The notes beneath the pieces are model-generated. The model was not told the origin of the DNA. It saw only the letters and a list, made by a program, of their open reading frames with translations, and searched no databases. A DNA stretch of 64,000 nt from Gemmatimonadota bacterium (GTDB lineage Bacteria; Gemmatimonadota; Gemmatimonadetes; Gemmatimonadales; Gemmatimonadaceae). The stretch is taken from the NCBI GenBank assembly GCA_026387915.1, contig JAPLKS010000004.1, positions 62,001 through 126,000 on the forward strand, written 5' to 3'. Position 1 is the stretch's first letter, and each line of letters opens with the position of its first letter. The position numbers were made by a program, and so were the translations under genes. Positions 29,618 to 36,079 of the stretch are shown piece by piece.

Positions 29618-30949
29618 ATGATGCGACTTGCGTTTGATTTCCGTCACGGGGTGCATCCGCCGGAGGAGAAGGAGCTCACACGAGCGCTTCCGATCCGACG
29701 GATGCCGTATCCGGACGAACTGGTGTTGCCGCTGCGTCAGCATGCGGGCAAGCCAGCCAAACTGTGTGTGAAGGTCGGCGATTATGTCGAGCGTGGAGAT
29801 ACCATTGCCACCGCCGATGGCTTTGTATCGGTGCCGATTCATGCGTCGGCCTCCGGCACGGTGACCGCCATTGAGTTCTGGCCGCATCCCGACGGCAGCT
29901 ACGCCGAAGCGGTGCGCATTGCCGTGGACAAGTACGCGCCACAGTTGCCGCGTCCGCGTCTGGTGCCCAAATGGGAAGGGCTCACTACGGAGCAGGTGGT
30001 TGCCGCCGTGCAGAACGCCGGTGTCGTCGGACTCGGCGGCGCGGCATTCCCGACGCACGTCAAGCTCGCGCCGCCCAAAGAGTATGCGGTGCATACGCTG
30101 ATTATCAACGGCGCGGAGTGCGAGCCGTATCTCACCTCCGATCACCGCACGATGGCCGAGTATCCCGACCGCGTGCTGTTCGGCATTCGCGTGATGATGC
30201 ACGCGATGGGAGTGACGAAGTGCGTGGTGGGCATCGAGAAGAACAAACCCGATGCCATTGAGGCGATGCGCCGCGCGGTGCCGAAGGATCTGGATGTCAC
30301 CATTCTTCCGCTCACGGTAAAGTATCCGCAGGGCGCCGAGAAGATGCTCATTCAGGCGGTGACGGGCGTTGAAGTACCGTCGGGCAAGTTGCCGGTGACC
30401 GTGGGCGTCGTAGTGCAGAATGTAGGATCGGTGGCGGCCATCGCCGAAGTGTTTGAGACGGGACTGCCGCTGATTGAGCGCATTGTTACGGTCACGGGGC
30501 ATGGCCTCACGAAGCCGGCCAATCTGATTGTGCCCGTGGGTACGAAACTGCGCGATCTCATTGCGTACTGCGGCGGGGTGACCCCCGATGCCGCCGAAGT
30601 GATTCTCGGCGGGCCAATGATGGGCGTGGCGCAGGCGAATCTTGACGCGCCGGTGGTGAAGGGAACGACGGGCGTGGTGATTCTCGCCGCCCACGAAACG
30701 CGTAGCGCGACGATTTATCCCTGCATTCATTGCGGACGGTGCCTCGATGCCTGTCCGGTGTTCCTGAATCCGTCGCACCTTGGCGACCTCGCGCGAGTGG
30801 GGCGCCACGACGAAATGACAGAAGCGCATCTCGCGGACTGCATGCTCTGTGGATCGTGCGCCTATGTGTGTCCTTCGAACATTCCGCTCGCGCATCTGTT
30901 TCAGGCGAGCAAAGCGGCGCTCCGGCGCGCGCAGGCGGGAACCTCATGA
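29618..30949 (+). CDS. rnfC: Rnf complex subunit C
   Basis: The protein has 443 residues. An N-terminal barrel-sandwich region (LCVKVGDYVERGDTIATADG) precedes the FMN/NADH-binding domain with GLGGAAFPTHVK and INGAECEPYLTSDHRTM. SLBB-like and two [4Fe-4S] motifs follow, CIHCGRCLDACP (about residue 370) and CMLCGSCAYVCP. RnfC is the NAD(H)-reacting cytoplasmic subunit. Two adjacent ATG codons (29618, 29621) are possible starts, 4 bases after the nifJ stop. Its stop overlaps rnfD (ATGA). Confidence 0.95.
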   Translation: MMRLAFDFRHGVHPPEEKELTRALPIRRMPYPDELVLPLRQHAGKPAKLCVKVGDYVERGDTIATADGFVSVPIHASASGTVTAIEFWPHPDGSYAEAVRIAVDKYAPQLPRPRLVPKWEGLTTEQVVAAVQNAGVVGLGGAAFPTHVKLAPPKEYAVHTLIINGAECEPYLTSDHRTMAEYPDRVLFGIRVMMHAMGVTKCVVGIEKNKPDAIEAMRRAVPKDLDVTILPLTVKYPQGAEKMLIQAVTGVEVPSGKLPVTVGVVVQNVGSVAAIAEVFETGLPLIERIVTVTGHGLTKPANLIVPVGTKLRDLIAYCGGVTPDAAEVILGGPMMGVAQANLDAPVVKGTTGVVILAAHETRSATIYPCIHCGRCLDACPVFLNPSHLGDLARVGRHDEMTEAHLADCMLCGSCAYVCPSNIPLAHLFQASKAALRRAQAGTS

Positions 30950-31950
30950 GTCTCGCGACTCCTTCAAAGCTGATTGTCACGGCGTCGCCGCACGTAAAGT
31001 CGGCGGACAGCACGCCGAAGATCATGTGGCACGTGGTGTTCAGTCTCGCGCCGGTGATTGTGTCGAGCGCGTGGTTCTTTGGGCTGAGCGCGCTGTTGGT
31101 GATTGTCACCTCGACAATCGCCGCGCTGCTCACCGAGCGCGCGATGGGCAAGGGCGGCACGCTCGCCGACGGCTCCGCGATGATTACCGGATTGCTCCTG
31201 GGGCTCACCCTTCCCGCGGGAATGCCGCTCTGGATGGTGGCGATTGGCGGTGCGTTCGCGATTGCCTTTGGCAAGACCGTGTGGGGCGGCCTCGGTCAGA
31301 ATGTGTTCAACCCGGCGTTGGTGGGGCGCGCATTTTTGCAGGCCGCGTTCCCGGTGGCGATCACGACGTGGCCCACCGTTGGTGGTTCCTTCATGGAGCT
31401 TAAGGGCGATCTCTTTGCGCTTCCGTTTCTGCATCCCGTGACGAATGCGGTCACCTCGGCCACGCCGCTCGGATTGCTGAAGTTCGAGGGAACGGGAACC
31501 GCGTTGATGCCGCTCATTATGGGCAACACCGGCGGCTCGGTTGGAGAGACCGCCGCGCTCGTGATTCTTGCGGGCGGATTGTACCTCGCGTTGCGCCAGT
31601 ATCTCAACTGGCGCATTCCCGCGAGCATTCTGCTCACGGTGGCGGCGCTGAGTACCGTGTTGCACCTCGTGGACGCAAAAAAGCCGGACGCATTCTTTAT
31701 GCTCTTCTCCGGCGGCTTGATGCTTGGCGCCGTGTATATGGCCACCGACATGGTCACCTCGCCGGTCACGAATAAAGGCAAGTGGGTGTTCGGCTTCGGC
31801 ATTGGCGTGCTGGTGGTGCTGATTCGCGTGTGGGGTGGACTCCCCGAAGGGGTGATGTACGCCATTCTCTTTATGAACGCGCTGACGCCGTTCATCAATC
31901 GTGCGACGCAGCCGGCGGTCTTTGGTTCGGCAACGAGGATCGCCCAATGA
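30946..31950 (+). CDS. rnfD: Rnf complex subunit D (covalent-FMN membrane subunit)
   Basis: The protein has 334 residues with about nine transmembrane helices. The RnfD/NqrB core text includes GKTVWGGLGQNVFNPALVGRA, and the FMN-phosphothreonine site is in VTSATPLG (about residue 167-172). YMATDMVTSPVT is also visible. The covalently bound flavin carries electrons through the membrane and is linked to ion translocation. ATG 30946 overlaps the rnfC stop. ApbE, encoded eight genes-lengths downstream in the same cluster, is expected to attach the FMN. Confidence 0.94.
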   Translation: MSLATPSKLIVTASPHVKSADSTPKIMWHVVFSLAPVIVSSAWFFGLSALLVIVTSTIAALLTERAMGKGGTLADGSAMITGLLLGLTLPAGMPLWMVAIGGAFAIAFGKTVWGGLGQNVFNPALVGRAFLQAAFPVAITTWPTVGGSFMELKGDLFALPFLHPVTNAVTSATPLGLLKFEGTGTALMPLIMGNTGGSVGETAALVILAGGLYLALRQYLNWRIPASILLTVAALSTVLHLVDAKKPDAFFMLFSGGLMLGAVYMATDMVTSPVTNKGKWVFGFGIGVLVVLIRVWGGLPEGVMYAILFMNALTPFINRATQPAVFGSATRIAQ

Positions 31951-32624
31951 CCGACCACGTGCACGTTCACGGCGGTGGCGGCGCGCCACCAGTGCAGGGC
32001 AAGATGACGCCAGCGTGGAAACTGCTCGCAACGTTATTCGTTGCAGGCGCTGCCGCAGGCTTGCTGGTGGTCGCGGTGTATCGCGCCACGCTTCCCGCCA
32101 TTCAAAAGGCGGCCGCGGCCAAAGTAAACGGGGCCGTGCGCGAAGTGCTCAAGGCCCCCGCCAAGTGGGACACGCTGTACGTCGTGAAAAACGCACTGAC
32201 TGCCAAGCTCCCCGAGGGCGCCGATCCGCAGGAATATCAAAAGGCATACGTCGGTCAGGATTCGTCGGGCAAGCGCATGGGGATTGCTGTGGTTGGTGAG
32301 GGCCCGGGCTTCCAAGAGATTATGCAACTGATGATCGGCTTCGACCCGGCCACCGGCACCCTTATCGGCATCAAGGTGCTCGACCAAAAAGAAACCCCCG
32401 GCCTCGGCGACAAAATCGAAAACGACCCGTCGTTTATGGCGCAGTTCGTGACGCGCATTGCGCCGGTCGTGGGGGTGAAGGGGCGCGCGGGATCGCCGCC
32501 GAACCAAGTGCAGACCATCACCGGCGCGACGATTTCGTCACGCGCGGTTATCAAGCTGGTGAATGCCACCGTGGCGCGCTGGCAGGACCTGATGCAGCGC
32601 TACGACAAGGGAGGAACCCCGTGA
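31947..32624 (+). CDS. rnfG: Rnf complex subunit G (covalent-FMN periplasmic subunit)
   Basis: The protein has 225 residues. An N-terminal His/Gly-rich stretch (TDHVHVHGGGG) precedes one membrane anchor (about residues 27-48). The FMN-binding domain ends in the flavinylation motif ITGATISSRAV (about residues 190-200), where the threonine receives FMN from ApbE. VGEGPGFQEIMQLMIGFD and DQKETPGLGDKI are conserved family text. It accepts electrons on the periplasmic side. ATG overlaps the rnfD stop (ATGA); its stop overlaps rnfE (GTGA). Confidence 0.94.
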   Translation: MTDHVHVHGGGGAPPVQGKMTPAWKLLATLFVAGAAAGLLVVAVYRATLPAIQKAAAAKVNGAVREVLKAPAKWDTLYVVKNALTAKLPEGADPQEYQKAYVGQDSSGKRMGIAVVGEGPGFQEIMQLMIGFDPATGTLIGIKVLDQKETPGLGDKIENDPSFMAQFVTRIAPVVGVKGRAGSPPNQVQTITGATISSRAVIKLVNATVARWQDLMQRYDKGGTP

Positions 32625-33313
32625 CCGCCGTCGCCACCCCCGCCGCGCCGAAAAACGACGCGCCGGCCTTCGACCCCGGAGCGCCGCCGCCGGCGACGCT
32701 CTTTCAGGATGTCTGGCGTGGCATCGGAAAGGAAAATCCGGTGCTCGTCCAGTTCCTCGGCATGTGCCCCACGATGGCGGTCACGAACATCCTCGCGAAC
32801 GGCTTTGCGATGGGTGTGGCCACGACGTTCGTGCTTGTGGGCTCGGGGCTCTTCGTGTCGCTGTTCCGAAAGTACATCGCGCATGAGGTGCGTATTACCT
32901 CATACATTCTGATCATCGCCACCTTCGTGACACTCGCCGACATGTTGCTGGCGGCGAGTTTCCCCGATATCAGCAAGGCGCTCGGTCCGTTCATTCCGCT
33001 CATTGTGGCCAACTGTCTCTTGCTTGGACGCGCCGAAGCCTTTGCCGCTAAGGTCAAGCCGCTGCGCGCGGTGGCCGACGGACTCGGTATGGGATTGGGC
33101 TTTACCGTGTCGCTCTCCGCGCTCGCCTCGTTCCGCGAGATTCTTGGGCGCGGGACGATCCTCGGCATGCCGCTCTTTGGGCCGCGGTTTGAGCCGTGGG
33201 TCTTCCTGATGATGCCTCCGGGTGGATTCCTCACCCTGGGCATCGCCTGCCTCACCGTCGCGTACGTGATCGAGTGGCGCAAGAAGCACACCCTCGCCGC
33301 GCGGAGCGCCTGA
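32621..33313 (+). CDS. rnfE: Rnf complex subunit E
   Basis: The protein has 230 residues. A Pro/Ala-rich N-terminal extension of about 28 residues is followed by six transmembrane helices. Conserved cysteines lie in QFLGMCPTMAVTN and IVANCLLLGRAEAFA. RnfE and RnfA together hold a [2Fe-2S] cluster in the middle of the membrane, as NqrD/NqrE do. The start is GTG overlapping the rnfG stop, and the stop shares a base with the rnfA start (TGATG). Confidence 0.94.
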   Translation: MTAVATPAAPKNDAPAFDPGAPPPATLFQDVWRGIGKENPVLVQFLGMCPTMAVTNILANGFAMGVATTFVLVGSGLFVSLFRKYIAHEVRITSYILIIATFVTLADMLLAASFPDISKALGPFIPLIVANCLLLGRAEAFAAKVKPLRAVADGLGMGLGFTVSLSALASFREILGRGTILGMPLFGPRFEPWVFLMMPPGGFLTLGIACLTVAYVIEWRKKHTLAARSA

Positions 33314-33891
33314 TGGGACACCTCAGCTGGATTTTTGTCTCGACGTTGCTCGTGAACAATTTCACGCTCGTGATGTTCCTCGGGCTCTGTTCGTTCTTTG
33401 GCGTGACCGGTAAAGTGGAAACCGCCTGGCGACTCGGACTGGCCAACACCTTCGTGCTGTTGCTCACCGCACTCAGTGCGTGGTTCCTCAATAGCTACGT
33501 GTTGCAGCGTACGCCGTTCCTGCGCACCATCGCGTTCATCGTGGTGATTGCGAGCGCGGTGCAGATCGTCGAAATGGCGGTGAAGAAGTATCTGCCCATT
33601 CTGTTTCGGCAGCTGGGCATCTACCTGCCCCTGATCACCACCAACTGCGCGATTCTTGGGCTCGCGCTTTTCCAGACGAGCCGCAACTACACGCTCGTTG
33701 AGGCGCTCGTATTCGCCCTCGGCGCCGGCTTTGGATTGACGCTAGCGCTCTCGCTCATGGCTTCGATCCGCGAGCGCACCGAACTCACCGACCCGCCGGT
33801 GGTCGCGCGCCGCATGGGCCTCGTGCTCGTGATTGCGTCGTGCCTCTCGATGGCCTTCATGGGTTTTGCCGGAATGGGGAGTGCCGACTAA
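33313..33891 (+). CDS. rnfA: Rnf complex subunit A
   Basis: The protein has 192 residues and six transmembrane helices. It shows inverted-topology homology to RnfE; the cluster cysteines are in MFLGLCSFFGV and TTNCAILGLALF. Length and motifs are typical. It pairs with RnfE to coordinate the intramembrane [2Fe-2S] cluster. ATG overlaps the rnfE stop, and the stop shares a base with the next start (TAATG). Confidence 0.95.
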   Translation: MGHLSWIFVSTLLVNNFTLVMFLGLCSFFGVTGKVETAWRLGLANTFVLLLTALSAWFLNSYVLQRTPFLRTIAFIVVIASAVQIVEMAVKKYLPILFRQLGIYLPLITTNCAILGLALFQTSRNYTLVEALVFALGAGFGLTLALSLMASIRERTELTDPPVVARRMGLVLVIASCLSMAFMGFAGMGSAD

Positions 33892-34037
33892 TGCAGATCT
33901 TTTTGGCGGTGTTCATCACCGCGTTGCTGTTTGTTCTCTACGGGTTGCTGCCGCATCGCGGCTGCACGGGCCATTGCGCCGGATGCACCGGTAGCTGCGG
34001 TCGTAACGAAGAAGATGGAGACCACCATGCGCATTGA
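33891..34037 (+). CDS. 48-residue cysteine-rich single-pass membrane protein, NqrM-like candidate
   Basis: The protein has 48 residues. A single hydrophobic helix (QIFLAVFITALLFVLYGLL) is followed by a short cysteine cluster C-x3-C-x2-C-x3-C (GCTGHCAGCTGSCG) and a His-rich tail (GDHHAH). It starts within the rnfA stop (TAATG) and overlaps apbE by 11 bases. In Na+-NQR loci a small one-helix, four-cysteine protein, NqrM, sits beside apbE and is needed to build the Fe centre between NqrD and NqrE. The position, size and cysteine content here suggest an analogous maturation factor for RnfA/RnfE. FeoB-associated cysteine-rich proteins are the other family it resembles. Confidence 0.72.
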   Translation: MQIFLAVFITALLFVLYGLLPHRGCTGHCAGCTGSCGRNEEDGDHHAH

Positions 34038-35022
34038 TCCTTTTGTCGGCCGCACCAACAGCCGCCGTGAGTTTCTCACCCTCGGTGTTGGATTGTTCGC
34101 TGCGCTGACGTTGCCGGCCGCCGTGTTGCGCCGGACCACACTTGCTCGGCGCTCCTTCCCCCTAATGGGCACGATCGCCGAGCTGCAGGTGGCGCATCAC
34201 GACGAGCGCTACGCGGAGGCGGCGATTGATGCGGCCATTGCGGAGTTGCAGCGCGTGGAGCGGATGATGTCGCGTTTTATTGCGACCTCCGATGTTGGTC
34301 GCGCCAACCTCGGCGCCGCCCGCGAGGCGGTGACGGTGTCGGCAGAGACCGCGGAAGTGGTGCGTACCGCGCTCGCATGGTCGGAGGCGAGCAACGGTCG
34401 ATTTGACCCCGCGGTCGGCGCCGTGAGCGAGTTGTGGGATGTCGTCAATCGCAATGCGCCACCGGCTGCCGATGCGGTGCGTCCGCTCGCGCAGCGTGGG
34501 TTCTGGCGCCAGGTCGATGTTTCGACGCTGCGCGGTGTTCCGGCCATCCGGTTTGCGTCCAGCGACCTACATCTCGACCTCGGCGCTGTTGCGAAGGGCT
34601 ACGGCATCGACCGCGCCACGCAGGTATTGCGCGACCTCAAGATTGAACACGCAATCATCACGGTCGGTGGCGATCTCTACGCGCTCGGTGGCTCGCCGGA
34701 AGGTGGCCCGTGGACGGTTGGCATTCGTGATCCGCACGATGTGCGCGCGGTGGTGCAGACGCTCGAGGTTCGCGATCGCGCCGTGGCCACGTCGGGTGAC
34801 TACGAACGGTTCTTCCGCTGGCACGGTGTGCGCTACCATCATTTGATGGACCCAGAAACCGCCGCGCCGCGTCGCACCATCTATCACAGCACGACGGTCT
34901 TAGCGAGCCGAGCGATGGATGCCGACGCGGCTTCGACCAGTGTGTTCGGGTTGTCCCGTGGCGCGGCGCTGAGCATTGCACGCCGTCACGCACTCGACGT
35001 GGATGTGATTCCGCTGACCTGA
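34027..35022 (+). CDS. apbE: FAD:protein FMN transferase, Tat-exported
   Basis: The protein has 331 residues. A twin-arginine signal (NSRREFLTLGVGLF) targets it to the periplasm. The ApbE domain shows FPLMGTIAELQVAHH, DLGAVAKGYGIDRA, ITVGGDLYALGG and ATSGDYERFF, then HHLMDPETAAP and a metal/FAD-binding TTVLASRAMDADAASTS. It transfers FMN from FAD to threonines of RnfD and RnfG, both carrying the target motif in this cluster. Start chosen at 34027 because GGAG lies about 7 bases upstream; ATG at 34015 is an alternative. Confidence 0.94.
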   Translation: MRIDPFVGRTNSRREFLTLGVGLFAALTLPAAVLRRTTLARRSFPLMGTIAELQVAHHDERYAEAAIDAAIAELQRVERMMSRFIATSDVGRANLGAAREAVTVSAETAEVVRTALAWSEASNGRFDPAVGAVSELWDVVNRNAPPAADAVRPLAQRGFWRQVDVSTLRGVPAIRFASSDLHLDLGAVAKGYGIDRATQVLRDLKIEHAIITVGGDLYALGGSPEGGPWTVGIRDPHDVRAVVQTLEVRDRAVATSGDYERFFRWHGVRYHHLMDPETAAPRRTIYHSTTVLASRAMDADAASTSVFGLSRGAALSIARRHALDVDVIPLT

Positions 35023-35035
35023 TGTGATTCTGACC

Positions 35036-35068
35036 GCTGGCACGCCGCGCGGTGCGCGCCGTGCCAGC
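35036..35068 (+). terminator. Strong intercistronic hairpin after apbE
   Basis: A 9-bp arm (35036-35044 with 35060-35068) continues, after one C/C mismatch, into a 5-bp arm (35046-35050 with 35054-35058) and a 3-base loop. No U-run follows; the Shine-Dalgarno of the next gene begins 2-3 bases later. It may end or attenuate rnf-cluster transcripts, protect the upstream mRNA end, or influence translation of the downstream gene. Confidence 0.5.
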
Positions 35069-35080
35069 ACGGAGGGAGAG

Positions 35081-35437
35081 ATGAGTTCCCACCAACTGCA
35101 CTGCGATGCCTGCGCGCGGCCCGTGCGCATAATGGTCACGGCCCCGCACGCCCTTGATGGTCCGCCGAACATGCACGACGCCGAGGTTATTTGCCTCGAC
35201 GTGGGGGAGCAATGCACCGGCGGCCGATGCCCACTCGGCAAGGTTGAGCCGGATGCCATGGTCTCGCGGCTCATTCGCAACGGACTGCCGCTCGACGGCA
35301 TGAAATCCGTTATTACCCTGTGCCCAGCGTGCGACAGCCAGGCCGAGATGGTGTTGTATGGCGACGGGCACGCCGCGTGCACGGTGTGCGGGACGCCGGC
35401 GCGGTGGGTGCTGCGGCATGCCGAGCCGCTGACGTAG
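35081..35437 (+). CDS. 118-residue cysteine-rich protein, unknown function
   Basis: I do not recognise the family. The protein is soluble and has nine cysteines: CDAC near residue 8, single Cys at about 38, C-x4-C (QCTGGRC, about 45-50), CPAC (about 81) and CTVC (about 98). The paired CxxC motifs suggest one or two zinc ribbons, or an Fe-S site. A very strong Shine-Dalgarno (GGAGGGAG) is 2-3 bases before ATG 35081. It follows apbE after a hairpin, so it may be a conditionally co-expressed member of the rnf cluster. No strong hydrophobic segment is present. Confidence 0.75.
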   Translation: MSSHQLHCDACARPVRIMVTAPHALDGPPNMHDAEVICLDVGEQCTGGRCPLGKVEPDAMVSRLIRNGLPLDGMKSVITLCPACDSQAEMVLYGDGHAACTVCGTPARWVLRHAEPLT

Positions 35438-35513
35438 CAGCGCGATCCAACGTCGTACCCCGGCGAACACGGCGGACAGTCTCTGCGTCGATGTCTACGC
35501 AGGCGGCGCGTGC

Positions 35514-36071
35514 TTAAAAAATGTTCGGGTTGTACGCCAGGACCACGTTCGCCCGTCGCCGCACGGACCCGTTGCGATAATCAAATGGCACGGAGATGCT
35601 GTTGGCGCCAAACGTGCCATCGAGCATTTGGAGTCCCTGGCCCCCACGCTTCGGATCCGGTACAAAGCGCAGGGCGTTGCCCGCCGTCGTCCACGTGCCG
35701 TACACCGTCATCTTCTGCACGGGCGCTCGCCCCAGCTTGTCGCCCTTGGCAGCCAGCGTTTGGCGATATCGAAGCGCCGCGCGAAACTCGCGTCCCGGGC
35801 GAAGACTCAAAATGAGTTCATCGAACTCGATGACGTACTGCACGCCCTCGTCGTCGCTGGCGAGGTCGGTCACCGGGAGCGGCTTTCCGTTGATGCGCGT
35901 GGACTGATAGCTCCCCATCGTCGGCTCGGCGGGCGCGGCGGTTTTCGTCACTGATTGTTGCGGCTCAGCCGAGGGGGCGGCCTTGGTCACGGCTTTCGCG
36001 ACGGCGTTTTGTGCGTCTGCGGTGCCCCATGCGAGGAGCAAGGCGGCGGCGAGGGTGACGGAGCGCATCAT
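35514..36071 (-). CDS. Exported protein of unknown function
   Basis: The protein has 185 residues. A signal peptide (MMRSVTLAAALLLAWGTADAQ) is followed by a low-complexity Ala/Lys/Thr stretch to about residue 50. The globular domain is beta-rich, with text such as INGKPLPVTDLASDDEGVQY, EFDELILSLRPGREFRAAL and YGTWTTAGNALRFVPD, ending in VVLAYNPNIF. It resembles a small lipocalin-like or DUF-type periplasmic sheet domain, but I cannot name it. Two adjacent ATG codons (36071, 36068) are possible starts. It lies 8 bases downstream of the histidine-kinase stop on the same strand, so the two are probably co-transcribed. Confidence 0.75.
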   Translation of the reverse strand: MMRSVTLAAALLLAWGTADAQNAVAKAVTKAAPSAEPQQSVTKTAAPAEPTMGSYQSTRINGKPLPVTDLASDDEGVQYVIEFDELILSLRPGREFRAALRYRQTLAAKGDKLGRAPVQKMTVYGTWTTAGNALRFVPDPKRGGQGLQMLDGTFGANSISVPFDYRNGSVRRRANVVLAYNPNIF

Positions 36072-36079
36072 CCTGCAAC

